Origin: Methylobacterium radiotolerans JCM 2831
Lineage (GTDB): Bacteria > Pseudomonadota > Alphaproteobacteria > Rhizobiales > Beijerinckiaceae
Length of the DNA stretch: 64,000 nt
NCBI RefSeq assembly: GCF_000019725.1
Contig: NC_010505.1
Coordinates: 4,263,001-4,327,000, forward strand
Reading direction: 5' to 3'
How positions within the stretch are numbered: the first letter of the stretch is position 1; each line of letters begins with the position of its first letter. The position numbers and the translations under genes are program-made. Of this stretch, positions 1 through 8,528 are shown piece by piece. The notes beneath the pieces are model-generated. The model had not been told where the DNA came from and ran no database searches. It saw only the letters and a list, made by a program, of their open reading frames with translations.

Positions 1-231
1 GGGCGCACCGGGGGCCAAACGCCCGTCCTCACGCGCGGCAAGGACGATGGCACGGGCCGCCCGATCCTTGACGCTCCCACCGGGCTGCATGAACTCGGCC
101 TTCGCCAGGATGCGGCCGGGGCCACGGTGGATGCGGTCGAGGGCGATCAGTGGCGTATGGCCGATCAGGTCGAGGGCGGAAGGCTTGATCCGCGCAGTCG
201 AAGGAGATGGGGACAGCGATGTGGGGCGCAT
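1..231 (-). CDS. Cysteine synthase-family PLP enzyme, N-terminal part (runs off the window)
   Basis: The minus strand reads openly from an ATG at 231 to the window edge, giving 77 residues. It shows the LIGHTPL motif (residues 22-28) and GGSVKDR (51-57), in which K55 is the expected pyridoxal-phosphate lysine of cysteine synthase and cystathionine beta-synthase-type enzymes. By family these replace the acetyl group of O-acetylserine with sulfide, or run related beta-replacement or lyase reactions, in the cytoplasm. The first 18 residues are Ser/Pro/Thr-rich and look poorly conserved. No upstream in-frame ATG or clear ribosome binding site was seen. CysK, CysM and a diverged paralogue cannot be told apart without the rest of the gene. 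Confidence 0.8.
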   Translation of the reverse strand, partial: MRPTSLSPSPSTARIKPSALDLIGHTPLIALDRIHRGPGRILAKAEFMQPGGSVKDRAARAIVLAAREDGRLAPGAP

Positions 232-452
232 CGAGGGATCGTAGCAGGAGCATCCAGCCTTCGGGAGATATCGAGGTCCGCTCGCGGTCGTGAGCATGTC
301 CCGCCGCCGTGTCCGCTTCAGTTCATCCGCCGACCGCAAGAAGACAGGCAGGAAACCACGCGAAGCAGACATACCGAGCCTGGATCCGGCGTCAGATCCG
401 GATCGCTTAGCTGGGCTCGTCTGCCAGAGAGTAGGGCTCAGCGCGCGATGAC
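232..452. other. Gap between cysteine synthase and phage remnant
   Basis: No convincing gene or RNA is visible. It separates the start of the cysteine synthase gene from phage tail genes on the opposite strand, so one end of the inserted DNA should lie here, but I see no repeat that marks the junction. Confidence 0.4.
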
Positions 453-964
453 ATGACCGGGGATGCAGCGCGTCGAGGGCTCCGAATGCTCGCTGAAGAT
501 GGAGTGCGCCGGATCCTCGTGCGCGAGGCACGAGGCTGGCTTGGCCCCCCCTACCATCCCGGCGCCGACCTGCGCGGCGTCGGCGTCGATTGCGGCATGC
601 TCCTCGTGCGCGTGTTCGTCGATGCCGGCCTCGTGCCGACTTTCGACCCGCGCCCCTACCCGCAGGATTGGCACCTCCACCGCGACGACGAGCGCTACCT
701 CGGCTTCGTGTTCGAGCGCGCCACCGAAGTTGAGCACCCGCAGCCCGGGGATGTCGTGGTGTTCCGCTACGGCCGCGCCTACGCCCACGGCGGCATCGTC
801 ACGGCGACCGAGCCACTGACGCTGGTGCACGCCTTCTCGCCGGCCCAGGCCGTGATCGAGGAGCCGATCATGCGCAACCCCGTCCTCGCCGAGCCCGGCC
901 GGCCCCCCCCCGCTTCTTCAGCCTCTGGGCCGCCCGCGCGACCGCCGAGGCCGACCCGGTCTGA
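453..964 (+). pseudogene. Phage/GTA-type NlpC/P60 cell-wall peptidase, frameshifted
   Basis: From the ATG at 453 the product matches the tail-associated NlpC/P60 peptidases of phages and gene transfer agents. It has the GVDCGMLL motif with catalytic Cys near residue 47, YAHGGIV with catalytic His near 112, and a later His near 126. These enzymes open murein during DNA delivery. The frame is broken in a run of nine C (903-911). Ten C would give an uninterrupted C-terminus ending FFSLWAARATAEADPV with a stop at 962-964, just before the next gene. So either one base has been lost or the homopolymer was misread. Usual length is about 145-150 residues; the repaired product would be about 170. Confidence 0.72.
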
Positions 965-971
965 GGCTGCC

Positions 972-1607
972 ATGAGCCTGTTCGGCGGGAAGCAGCGCAC
1001 AGTCCGGCCGGACTACACCGGCCTGCAGGTCCAGACCGCCTCGAGCGCGCTGCCGATCCCGGTCGTCTACGGGACCAACCGCATCGCGCCGAACGTCATC
1101 TGGTCCGACGGCTTCCAGACCCACGCGCAGCGCGGCAAGAAGGCGGGCGGCAAGGGTGGCGGCCGCCACGGCGGCACCGGCTACACCTACTCGACCTGGA
1201 TCATGTTCGGCCTCGCCGAGGGGCCGGTCCAGGGCATCGGCGAAGTCTTCAGCGGCCAGTCGGTCACGCCGTTCCCGACCAACTTCCTCAGCCTCATCCC
1301 CGGCGACACGCCGCAGCAGCCCTGGGGGCCGGCGCTGGCGCGCTACCCGGCCGCCGCGCTGCCCTACAACGGCACCGCCTACCTCGCCTCGCCCGACTTC
1401 GACCTGGGCTCCAGCGCGACCATCGCGTCGATCGCCTTCGAGGTCGTCGGGCGGCTCGCCGGCACCGCGGGTCCCCTCGGGCAGGATGATGCAGCCTGGC
1501 GAGGAGATCGCCATCCAAAGATAGATTATGCGGCTCAGTCACGACCGGGCAGCTCGGCACGCTCGGCGATCGTGGTGGCGGTCGAAGCTCGGTCGGCAGC
1601 GCGTTAG
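972..1607 (+). pseudogene. Phage tail-tip (host-specificity) protein, 3'-truncated
   Basis: An ATG at 972, 7 bp after the repaired peptidase stop, opens a protein starting MSLFGGKQRTVRPDYTGLQ. It contains LPIPVVYGTNRIAPNVIW and YSTWIMFGLAEGPVQGIGEV, as in the N-terminal domain of tail-tip/central-fibre proteins. Such proteins normally exceed 700 residues. Here resemblance stops near 1480, after FEVVGRLAGTA, and unrelated sequence carries the frame to a stop at 1607. The order peptidase then tail tip is the usual phage/GTA order, so both are the surviving edge of a tail module. I infer that the gene was cut by deletion near 1475-1490. Confidence 0.65.
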
Positions 1608-1728
1608 CGAGCGCCGATGCAAATCCGAGCGCGGGCGGATGCCCTGAGGCGGTAGGACCTTCGGCGTGGCGTCGGCCCGCCTTGCGCCGTGTCATCCCAC
1701 GGAGAAGGCAAAGCGATAGATCCGCTGT

Positions 1729-2130
1729 TCAGCTAGGCTGAACAACCGGTAGATCGTGGGTCATCGTGAGGGCGATCTTCAGCGCTTGCTCAACGAGCGC
1801 CCGATCCAGCCCCGCGTTCGCCGCCTCGCCTGGCATGTTGCTCAACGGATCCCGGTGAGTGACGAACGTGCGGGCCAGAAACGCTTCAATCTTGGCCTCG
1901 ACGGTATGCTCGGCTTCGACTTCGCGGTCGAGGAGGCTACGGCGTTCGAGTTCGCCGTTGACCCTGTCGGCAAGCTTCATGAAGCCCTGCCCGATATCCT
2001 CAAGCGTGGTGGCGAACTGATACGGCAAGCCTGGCGAGCTGCAGAGCTCTTCCACGAGAGTGGTGTAAAGGGCCAAGGTGACCTCGCGGTACACCCGGAA
2101 GAACGGCACGCTTTGCGCGGCGAGTGACAT
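1729..2130 (-). CDS. Hypothetical protein beside the luxI remnant
   Basis: The ATG at 2130 follows a good Shine-Dalgarno sequence (GAGAGGA) and gives 133 residues beginning MSLAAQSVPFFRVYREVTLA. Nothing in it matches a family I know. It is soluble-looking and mostly helical, with an acidic central stretch. It starts only 29 bp after the stop of the luxI remnant on the same strand, so the two were probably one transcription unit and it may have been an accessory to autoinducer synthesis. That link is inference from position only. Confidence 0.55.
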   Translation of the reverse strand: MSLAAQSVPFFRVYREVTLALYTTLVEELCSSPGLPYQFATTLEDIGQGFMKLADRVNGELERRSLLDREVEAEHTVEAKIEAFLARTFVTHRDPLSNMPGEAANAGLDRALVEQALKIALTMTHDLPVVQPS

Positions 2131-2159
2131 CGGTCGTGCTCCTCTCGGCGGTCCGAACG

Positions 2160-2700
2160 TTACTGAATTGTGGCTTCGAGCTGCCCGCGCCCCACGAGGC
2201 CGTGCGGCAGGCGAAGCTGAGCGCTTGGCCAAGCCGCGAAGGCCGCCTGCGCAGCATTCAGGGTGCGGCCGGTCGCCCGGGCGTAGACCGGGACGATCTT
2301 GGAGCCTTCGTAGGAGGTCGGAAGGGCGAGCGGTCGGACATCCCAGCCGGTGTCGAGCAGCCGCGGGATATGCGCGGGATGGAACTCGATGAGCAAACCG
2401 TCGAGATTCAGAGCATGGACCACCAGCGCTATGGCACCAGAAACAGCCGCGGCGAATAGGTCGGCATCCGGCATCTCACGTCTCCTCGCGACGATCGCTT
2501 GGCGTGTCCATTCGTAGATCGCCGGTCCCTTCGGAGCGGAGCCGCCTTGCATGATCTCAGGGTACAGGTGCGAGAGAAGGTGTGGCCTCGTCGTCGGCAG
2601 GAACCTGGCGTAGGCGACGATCTCGTCATCTTCCTCGCCGAGGAGGTGGAACGCGGCCGGGCCGTCAAACAGGTCCCGTTCACGCCCGTCGGGTCTTCGG
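2160..2700 (-). pseudogene. LuxI-type acyl-homoserine-lactone synthase, N-terminus missing
   Basis: The reading frame contains a LuxI-family core: DGRERDLFDG (the conserved Asp pair), AYARFLPTT (core Arg) and AIYEWTRQAIV (the Glu and Arg of the family signature), then a full C-terminal half. LuxI proteins join S-adenosylmethionine and an acyl carrier or acyl-CoA to make a quorum signal. The first 40 or so residues, with the conserved Arg, Phe and Trp of the N-terminal loop, are absent. No ATG or GTG lies in frame between 2700 and the tRNA gene, and the frame there is overlapped by repeat DNA. I call it a 5'-truncated remnant. A frameshift that hides a short N-terminus is less likely, because the other frames do not show one. 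Confidence 0.72.
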
Positions 2701-2782
2701 CAAGCCTCCCAACTCCTGGTCGGTGATCTCCTTCGCCTCAAACAGCTCGGAGACGGTCGCAGGGTCCTTGGCCATTCGATCC

Positions 2783-2903
2783 TGTGCCGTAAAGTGTGCC
2801 GACTCTTGTGCCGACCCCCGATTTCCTCGGGAGCCGGCCTGTTGGGCTCGCTCGAAGGGCAACGCGAACGAGCAGTGAACGGAGTGTGCCGAGTTCTGTG
2901 CCT
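2783..2903. repeat. Spaced TGTGCCG repeats next to tRNA-Thr
   Basis: TGTGCCG starts at 2783, 2795 and 2807 with exact 12-bp spacing, and again at 2885, followed by TGTGCCT at 2897, also 12 bp apart. The segments 2793-2812 and 2883-2902 agree at 17 of 20 positions. They sit 80-200 bp upstream of the tRNA-Thr gene. Short direct repeats at fixed spacing beside a tRNA are the expected form of integrase arm-binding sites at an attachment site. I infer that role; iterons or a regulator site are alternatives. Confidence 0.55.
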
Positions 2904-2984
2904 TGACGAAACGCCTACAATCGTAGTCAAAGACGCTCCTGACGCACCGAAACCGCCAATTTCCTCAATGGTTTCAGGGCGCCT

Positions 2985-3059
<75 letters not shown>

Positions 3060-3655
3060 TGAAATTCGAGCGCTGAGGCCTGTTCTCGCCTCTGCCAAGA
3101 CCCTCGCGCCCCAGCCGGTGTGACGGGGGATAGCGGCGGATGCGTCCCGCTGGCCGTCTGCCGGCAGGTCCGGCCCTGCACGCGGCGCCCGCGCGGCGCG
3201 GACATCATCCGGCAAAGTGCGTCGGCTACGGCCGAGCTTGTCGGCGGCCTAAGCCCCCTCCGGCCGTCCACGCCCGCTTGGCAGCATCTCCGACCGGAGC
3301 GGGCGGGCGTGGATCGCCGCCGGCGTCGCGGACTCCACGAATGCGTGAGCGGCCGCCGATGGTGCGAGAGGATGCACCGAGCGCGTCGGATCGGCGCCAC
3401 AGCTGAGCGGTGGACGCCGCTCGACCGCCACGCCTGGGCCCTGGAACCCCCTCGAGGTCGCGGTGAGCGGGCGCGGAGCCGCCGGCGAGCGTTCCGGGCG
3501 ACGGCCCTGAGCGCGACGGCGGTCGCCAGCCCGGCGACCCTTCGGTCGGCGCGCGTGAAATCACGGGTCCCTCCCCCATACGCGGGACGCGCCCCGAGCC
3601 CTGGGAGTCCAATCTCTCCGCTGGCGCCGACGCTGCGCCGCTCGGGAGGACATCC
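3060..3655. other. Gene-free stretch after tRNA-Thr
   Basis: Long open frames occur on both strands, but all are Arg/Pro-rich translations typical of non-coding GC-rich DNA. I saw no start with a ribosome binding site, no recognisable motif and no strong hairpin. The 3' end should contain the promoter of the small gene at 3656. Confidence 0.4.
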
Positions 3656-3874
3656 ATGGCCACCGCCCTGCTCCCCGCGCTCCGGCGCACCGTGCTGCTG
3701 TCCGTTCTGGCGTTCGCCGCCGCCAGCCTGGTGTTCGGCACGGTGATGCTGACCTCGCCGCCGATCAGCGAGGCGGCCATCTCGACCTTGACGGACGACG
3801 GGATCATCCCGCCGGTCACCAACTGCGAGTTCCTGCCGAGCGGGGACGTCAACAGCTGTACCGTGTACCGCTGA
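3656..3874 (+). CDS. Small exported or membrane-anchored hypothetical protein
   Basis: The ATG at 3656 follows GGGAGGACATCC, a strong ribosome binding site, and encodes 72 residues. Residues 10-32 form one hydrophobic segment (TVLLSVLAFAAASLVFGTVML), either an uncleaved signal or a membrane anchor. The short C-terminal part has two Cys (in TNCEFLPSGDVNSCTVYR) that could pair in the periplasm. I do not recognise the family. It stands alone, 239 bp before the ABC binding-protein gene. Confidence 0.5.
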   Translation: MATALLPALRRTVLLSVLAFAAASLVFGTVMLTSPPISEAAISTLTDDGIIPPVTNCEFLPSGDVNSCTVYR

Positions 3875-4113
3875 GCGCGCGAGGCCCGACCGCGCGACCG
3901 GCCGGAGGCCGCGCCGCCGCGCCGGTCCAGACAGCTCGGCGGGCGGCCCCGCAGGCGCGCCCGGCCCGAGGTCTTCGGCACCGCCGGCGCGACACATCCG
4001 GCCGCGGCCTGTCTCGCCGGCCCCGGATCCGGTCGCGGACCGGCGCTTGACGCTGGGATGCCAGCGTGCCCTCCTGGCCGAAAGACAGAACCATTCGCGG
4101 AGGACGGCCCACG

Positions 4114-5328
4114 ATGGCGTTGATCCGGAGCTGCGTCCTCTCGGTCGCGATCGGCATCGCCGTGCTCGCCGGACCGGCCGCCGCCGAGCCGATCCGCGTC
4201 AAGGTCGGCGTCCTCAACGACATGTCGGGCGTCTACGCCGATACCGGCGGCAAGGGCTCCGTCGTCGCCGCGCAGATGGCGGTCGAGGATTTCGCCAAGA
4301 CCAGCCCGGACGTGCAGGTCGAGATCGTCTCGGCCGACCACCAGAACAAGCCCGACGTCGGCGCCGCCGTCGCCCGCCAGTGGTACGACCGCGACGGCGT
4401 GGACGCGATCCTCGACGTGCCGACCTCCTCGGTGGCGCTGGCGGTGAGCCAGGTCACCCGCGAGAAGAACAAGATCTTCATCGACTCGGGGGCCGGCACC
4501 ACGGAGCTGACCGGCAAGCAATGCTCGCCGAACACGATCCAGTGGACCTACGACACCTACGCCCTCGCGCACGGCACGGCCGGCGCCATGCTCAAGCGCG
4601 GCGGCGACACGTGGTACTTCCTCACCGCCGACTACGCGTTCGGCCTCTCCCTGCAGAACGAGGCGAAGGCCGTGATCGACGCGGGCGGCGGGCGGGTGCT
4701 GGGCGCCGCCCGAGTCCCGTTCCCCGCCACGGACTTCTCCTCGTTCCTGCTGCAGGCGCAGGCCTCGGGCGCGAAGGTGGTGGGTCTGGCCAACGCGGGT
4801 GGCGACACGGTCAACGCGGTCAAGCAGGCGCACGAGTTCGGGCTGACCGACGGCGGCCAAAAGCTCGCCGCCCTGCTGATCTACGCCGTTGACGTCCACG
4901 CGATCGGCCTGCAGACCGCGCAGGGGCTGGTGCTGACCGAGTCGTTCTACTGGGATCTCAACCCGGAGACGCGGGCCTTCTCGGAGCGCTTCTACCCGCG
5001 CAACGGCAACACCATGCCGACGATGAACCATGCGGGCGTCTATGCCGGGCTCCTGCACTACCTGAAGGCCGTGGCGGCCACGAAGTCCACGGACCCGCAG
5101 AAGACCATGGCGTGGATGAAGGCCAACCCGACCGACGACCCGCTGTTCGGCAAGGGCGTCGTCCGGGCGGACGGCCGCAAGATCCACCCGATGTACCTGT
5201 TCGCCGTGAAGGCGCCGTCCGAGTCGAAGGGTCCGTGGGACCTCTACGAGCTCCTCGACACGATCCCCGCCGAGCAGGCCTTCCGCCCCCTGGCCGAGGG
5301 CGGCTGCCCGCTCGTCGCCAAGCCGTAG
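4114..5328 (+). CDS. ABC transporter substrate-binding protein (branched-chain amino acid type)
   Basis: 404 residues. I chose the ATG at 4114 because GGAGGA lies 11 bp before it and a clean signal peptide follows (about residues 1-24, ending AGPAAAEP). The mature part begins IRVKVGVLNDMSGVYADTGG, the usual opening of periplasmic-binding-fold class I proteins of the LivJ/urea/amide group, and has the two-lobe length of the family. It should bind a ligand in the periplasm and pass it to a permease, but no permease or ATPase gene is nearby, so the ligand is unknown. An SDR dehydrogenase follows after 17 bp, so the two probably share a transcript and a catabolic substrate. Confidence 0.88.
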   Translation: MALIRSCVLSVAIGIAVLAGPAAAEPIRVKVGVLNDMSGVYADTGGKGSVVAAQMAVEDFAKTSPDVQVEIVSADHQNKPDVGAAVARQWYDRDGVDAILDVPTSSVALAVSQVTREKNKIFIDSGAGTTELTGKQCSPNTIQWTYDTYALAHGTAGAMLKRGGDTWYFLTADYAFGLSLQNEAKAVIDAGGGRVLGAARVPFPATDFSSFLLQAQASGAKVVGLANAGGDTVNAVKQAHEFGLTDGGQKLAALLIYAVDVHAIGLQTAQGLVLTESFYWDLNPETRAFSERFYPRNGNTMPTMNHAGVYAGLLHYLKAVAATKSTDPQKTMAWMKANPTDDPLFGKGVVRADGRKIHPMYLFAVKAPSESKGPWDLYELLDTIPAEQAFRPLAEGGCPLVAKP

Positions 5329-5345
5329 GGACGGGGCCGAAAGCC

Positions 5346-6104
5346 ATGATGCGCGCGCTCGAAGGGCAGGTCGCCTGGGTGACGGGGGCCGGATCCGGCA
5401 TCGGGCAGGCGGCCGCCCTGGCGCTGGCGCGGGCCGGGATGCGGCTCGCGCTCACGGGACGGGGGCGGGAGGCCCTCGCGCGCACCGCGGAGCTCGTCCG
5501 CGCGGCGGGCGGCGAGGCGCTGGTCGTCCCGGCCGACATGGGCGTGGCCGGCGACGTGCAGCGCGCCTGGGAGACGGTTCACGCCGCGTGGCGGCGCTGC
5601 GACCTGCTGGTGAACGCGGCGGGCCTCAACGTGCCTCAGCGCGGCTGGAGCGAGATCACGCCGGCCGGCATCGACGCCGTGGTCGGCGTCAATCTCAACG
5701 GCCCCTTCTACGCGGCGCGGGCGGTGCTGCCGACCATGCGGGCGCAGCGGGGCGGCCTGATCATCCACGTCTCCTCCTGGGCCGGCCGCTACGTCTCCAA
5801 GCTGACGGGGCCGGCCTATTCCGCCGCCAAGCACGGGCTCGTGGCGCTCTCCGAGAGCCTGAACCAGGAGGAGTGCGGGCACGGCATCCGGTCCTGCTGC
5901 ATCTGCCCGGGCGAGGTCGCGACGCCCCTCCTCGACAAGCGGCCGGTTCCGGTCACCGCGGAGGACCGCGGGCGCATGCTGCAGGCGGAGGATCTCGCCG
6001 AGACGATCCTGTTCGTCGCCCGCCTGCCGGCCTCCGTCTGCGTCAACGAGATCCTGATCAGCCCCACCTGGAATCGCGGCTATCTCGAGGGCGTGAAGCT
6101 CTGA
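5346..6104 (+). CDS. SDR-family oxidoreductase
   Basis: 252 residues, the usual size for a classical short-chain dehydrogenase. The nucleotide motif TGAGSGIG is at residues 13-20, an NAAG element lies near 95, and the catalytic residues are Ser in HVSSWAG (about 144) with Tyr and Lys in AYSAAK (about 158 and 162). The coenzyme is NAD(H) or NADP(H); the substrate cannot be read from the sequence. Two Met codons open the gene (5346 and 5349). It lies 17 bp after the binding-protein gene, which suggests that it oxidises or reduces the imported compound or a product of it. Confidence 0.85.
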   Translation: MMRALEGQVAWVTGAGSGIGQAAALALARAGMRLALTGRGREALARTAELVRAAGGEALVVPADMGVAGDVQRAWETVHAAWRRCDLLVNAAGLNVPQRGWSEITPAGIDAVVGVNLNGPFYAARAVLPTMRAQRGGLIIHVSSWAGRYVSKLTGPAYSAAKHGLVALSESLNQEECGHGIRSCCICPGEVATPLLDKRPVPVTAEDRGRMLQAEDLAETILFVARLPASVCVNEILISPTWNRGYLEGVKL

Positions 6105-6225
6105 GCGGTGCCGTCCCGGCGCGCTCGGACGGCGCGCGATCCGCGCGCGGGAGCCGCCGGCGCGGAGGACGCGGATCACGGACCCGGCGTCGAGGCGGGT
6201 CGCCCCGCCGAGCGGCCGGCCCGTG

Positions 6226-6450
6226 TCAGCGGTAGGCCTTTCCGCCCTTCATGATCGCCATACGGTGGCCCTCGGGATGAAGCGCCTTGCCGAGGGGATC
6301 CACGATCCGGACGTCGGTGTGACCCGCCGCGAGCCAAGCTTTCGCGAGTACGACCGCGCTGGCCGCCCGGACCCGGGTCTGCTGGATGACGCCGTTCGGC
6401 GCCTTGGCAGTGATGACATACTGCAGATACTGAGAACCAGCATGTGTCAT
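6226..6450 (-). CDS. Small conserved-looking hypothetical protein
   Basis: The ATG at 6450 gives 74 residues beginning MTHAGSQYLQYVITAKAPNG. The product is basic and soluble and has the look of a small alpha/beta protein (QYVITAKAPNGVI, then a helix VVLAKAWLAAGHTDVRIVD). No Shine-Dalgarno sequence is evident. It converges on the SDR gene and is divergent from the nepR-ecfG pair. Function unknown. Confidence 0.5.
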   Translation of the reverse strand: MTHAGSQYLQYVITAKAPNGVIQQTRVRAASAVVLAKAWLAAGHTDVRIVDPLGKALHPEGHRMAIMKGGKAYR

Positions 6451-6922
6451 TGGGCAAACAGACAGCAATCGGCGCGCCCGTCCTACAAGGTTGGTTAAAA
6501 TCTCGGGCGCGGGCGCTCAAATTTTCGGGCCACCCGCGCGCGCGTCGCCGCTCATGCCCCGGGTCCGCCCGGTCGCCGTACGCCGGTCGACCGGCGCGAA
6601 TGCCGGAACGCTCCTGGCCCCGCGGCGCGCCGCGACCCGCTCAACCCCCGTTCAGGCAGGCCGGGCGAGTGTCGCCACGGCCAAGCTAAAGATAAGTATT
6701 TCCGATCTGTATCTGAGATCATACGGATTAATTTTGGCACAAGCTGGGCTATTTCAAGATTAAGATTTGATGAATGCCGAGTTCAGAACCGATTAAATCC
6801 ACCGCGCCTACCAGCGCTGCCCGAAGGCGATGAGACGCGTCTTCGCCGAACCGATGGGGACAACGGTCCGGCGGACCGCCGGGCCCCGCGGGGCCGCATC
6901 GCGCACGCCAGGGGGCGCGACC
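6451..6922. promoter_or_regulatory. Upstream region of nepR-ecfG with an AT-rich island
   Basis: This gap contains a marked AT-rich segment (about 6685-6800) in otherwise very GC-rich DNA, so it is the likely promoter region for the stress-regulator pair on the plus strand and perhaps for the small minus-strand gene. A perfect 16-bp palindrome (CGCCGGTC and its complement) is at 6581-6596. I looked for the EcfG-type GGAAC...GTT promoter. One GGAAC is at 6605-6609, but no GTT lies at the right distance. Confidence 0.4.
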
Positions 6923-7219
6923 ATGTCAGGGACCGAGGACGATCCAGGGATTCCGGACGCCGCCGGTGCGGCGGACGCGGCCGGACCGGTCGCCGCGGCC
7001 TCGTCACGCGCGGTGCCGGGCCGGACGCCGGATCCGGCGCTTCGTCCGGCACGGCGGGACGGCGGGCCCGGCCGGCCGATCGACGACGGGGCGCGGGACC
7101 GGATCGGGCGCGGCCTGCGCCTGCACTACGCCGGCGTCCTGGCCCTGCCGATTCCGGACCGGCTCCGGACGCTGCTCGACGAGCTCGCCGCCCACTCCGA
7201 CACGGAGGCCTCGCGATGA
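6923..7219 (+). CDS. nepR: NepR-family anti-sigma factor with a long N-terminal tail
   Basis: The C-terminal 40 residues (about 53-92) contain the NepR core IGRGLRLHYAGVLALPIPDR followed by a second helix. NepR holds the EcfG sigma factor inactive until phosphorylated PhyR draws it away, in the general stress response of Alphaproteobacteria. From the ATG at 6923 the protein is 98 residues, with about 50 Ala/Pro/Gly-rich residues ahead of the core. Typical NepR proteins are nearer 60 residues, so the true start could be internal, although no internal Met is present. The stop overlaps the sigma-factor start (ATGA at 7216-7219), which confirms the pairing. No phyR is in the window. Confidence 0.82.
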   Translation: MSGTEDDPGIPDAAGAADAAGPVAAASSRAVPGRTPDPALRPARRDGGPGRPIDDGARDRIGRGLRLHYAGVLALPIPDRLRTLLDELAAHSDTEASR

Positions 7220-7812
7220 CCCTGATGCTGCAAGCCGCTCCCGCGGGGAGCGGGTCCGGTCCGGTGCCCCGGGGCGCCGACGCCGAGATGCGCGACCTCC
7301 TGCTGGGAGCGATCCCGGCGCTGCGGGCCTTCGCGTTCTCGCTGACCTACGACCTCGACCGCTCGGACGATCTCGTGCAGGACACGCTCGTGCGCGCCTG
7401 GGTCAACGCCGCCAGCTTCCGCCGCGGGACCAACCTGACCGCGTGGCTGTTCACGATCCTGCGGAACCTGTTCTACTCGGAGCAGCGCAAGCGCAAGCGC
7501 GAGGTCGAGGATGCCGACGGCGTCCATGCCGGGCGCCTGACCGCCCTCCCCGAGCAGGAGATCCGGATGGAGATGGCGCAGTTCCAGAGCGCGCTGAACC
7601 AGCTGCCGCCGGCCCAGCGCGAGGCGCTGGTCCTGGTCGGCGCCCAGAGCTTCACCTACGAGGAGGCCGCGGCCATCTGCGGCGTGGCGGTGGGCACGAT
7701 CAAGAGCCGGGTCAGCCGCGCCCGGACCCGCCTGATCGAGGTGCTGGGCATGACCGGCACCGACGATATCGGGCCCGACCCGCAGACCCGCGCGGCCCTC
7801 GACGGCCCCTGA
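7216..7812 (+). CDS. ecfG: ECF sigma factor of the general stress response (EcfG type)
   Basis: 198 residues. Region 2 is visible as DLDRSDDLVQDTLVRAW with FRRGTNLTAWLFTILRN. Region 4 is LPPAQREALVLVGAQSFTYE followed by AAAICGVAVGTIKSRVSRAR, the signature of the EcfG/ECF15 group. By family it directs RNA polymerase to stress promoters once NepR is removed. It is translationally coupled to nepR through an ATGA overlap, so sigma and antagonist are made together. Methylobacterium genomes often hold several EcfG paralogues, and this may be one of them rather than the main copy. Confidence 0.88.
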   Translation: MTLMLQAAPAGSGSGPVPRGADAEMRDLLLGAIPALRAFAFSLTYDLDRSDDLVQDTLVRAWVNAASFRRGTNLTAWLFTILRNLFYSEQRKRKREVEDADGVHAGRLTALPEQEIRMEMAQFQSALNQLPPAQREALVLVGAQSFTYEEAAAICGVAVGTIKSRVSRARTRLIEVLGMTGTDDIGPDPQTRAALDGP

Positions 7813-7851
7813 GGCGCGCTCCGCAGCGGGACCCGGACGCCGCCCCGGCGC

Positions 7852-8385
7852 CTACTTGATGAGCCTCACCACGTCGCGGAACCGCCTGTGTCGCGCCGTG
7901 CCGAGCCACTCGAACACCACCATCTCGGCGGTGACGATCTCGGCGCCGTGGGCCGCCATCCGGGCGAGCGCGGCCTCCCGGTTCTCGACCCGCCGCGAGC
8001 CCACGGCGTCGGCCACCACGGCGACCCCGCGGCCGGCCTCGCGCAGGCCGAGAACCGTCTGCAGCACGCAGACATGGGCCTCGCAGCCGCTGACCACGAG
8101 GTCGCGGTCCGCGGGCAGGCGTTCCAGGAAGCCGGGCGTCCGGGTCGCGCCGAAGCTCATCTTGGTGAAGGCCGTCCCGGGCTCGGGCGCCAGGGCCGGC
8201 ACGGTCGGCCCGAGGCCCCCGGCATTCTGCTCGGTGACCAGGACCGGGACGTCGAGCAGCTTCGCGGCGGCGGTGAGGCGGCCCGTATTGGCGATGACCC
8301 CGGCCCCGTCGGCGATCGCCGGCATCAGCCGGGTCTGAACGTCGATGACGAGGAGGAGCGAGCGGGCGGGGTCGATCAGCGGCAT
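7852..8385 (-). CDS. Isochorismatase-like cysteine hydrolase
   Basis: 177 residues from the ATG at 8385. The catalytic triad of the family is visible: Asp in LLLVIDVQTRLMPAI (about residue 15), Lys in FTKMSFGATR (about 83), and Cys in VVSGCEAHVCVLQT (about 110). The second Cys of that segment is the usual nucleophile. YcaC and ribonuclease-like annotated members hydrolyse amides or unknown substrates, so the substrate is open. The gene converges on ecfG with a 39-bp gap. The ribosome binding site is weak. Confidence 0.85.
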   Translation of the reverse strand: MPLIDPARSLLLVIDVQTRLMPAIADGAGVIANTGRLTAAAKLLDVPVLVTEQNAGGLGPTVPALAPEPGTAFTKMSFGATRTPGFLERLPADRDLVVSGCEAHVCVLQTVLGLREAGRGVAVVADAVGSRRVENREAALARMAAHGAEIVTAEMVVFEWLGTARHRRFRDVVRLIK

Positions 8386-8528
8386 GGGTCTGTGATCCCT
8401 CCGGACGGGTCCCGACGGGGACGGGCGGGCCACCCGCGCCGCATCCTCGCCCCATCGGGCCCGCTTGGGACCGCGCCCGCCGGCATGACAGGTGCGCGTC
8501 TCGACCGCGACCCCGCCGTCGCATTGCC

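Noticed and set aside
453..1607. One 384-residue protein spanning peptidase and tail-tip sequence
   Set aside because: The middle (Pro/Ser/Arg-rich) is out-of-frame sequence after a C-run; the two parts are separate phage genes.
3226..5187. Long minus-strand frame opposite the ABC binding protein
   Set aside because: Arg/Gly/Val-rich antisense shadow of a well-supported gene; no start signal.
6581..6596. Perfect 16-bp palindrome as a regulator site
   Set aside because: Fully GC-rich; about one such palindrome is expected by chance in a window of this size and composition.
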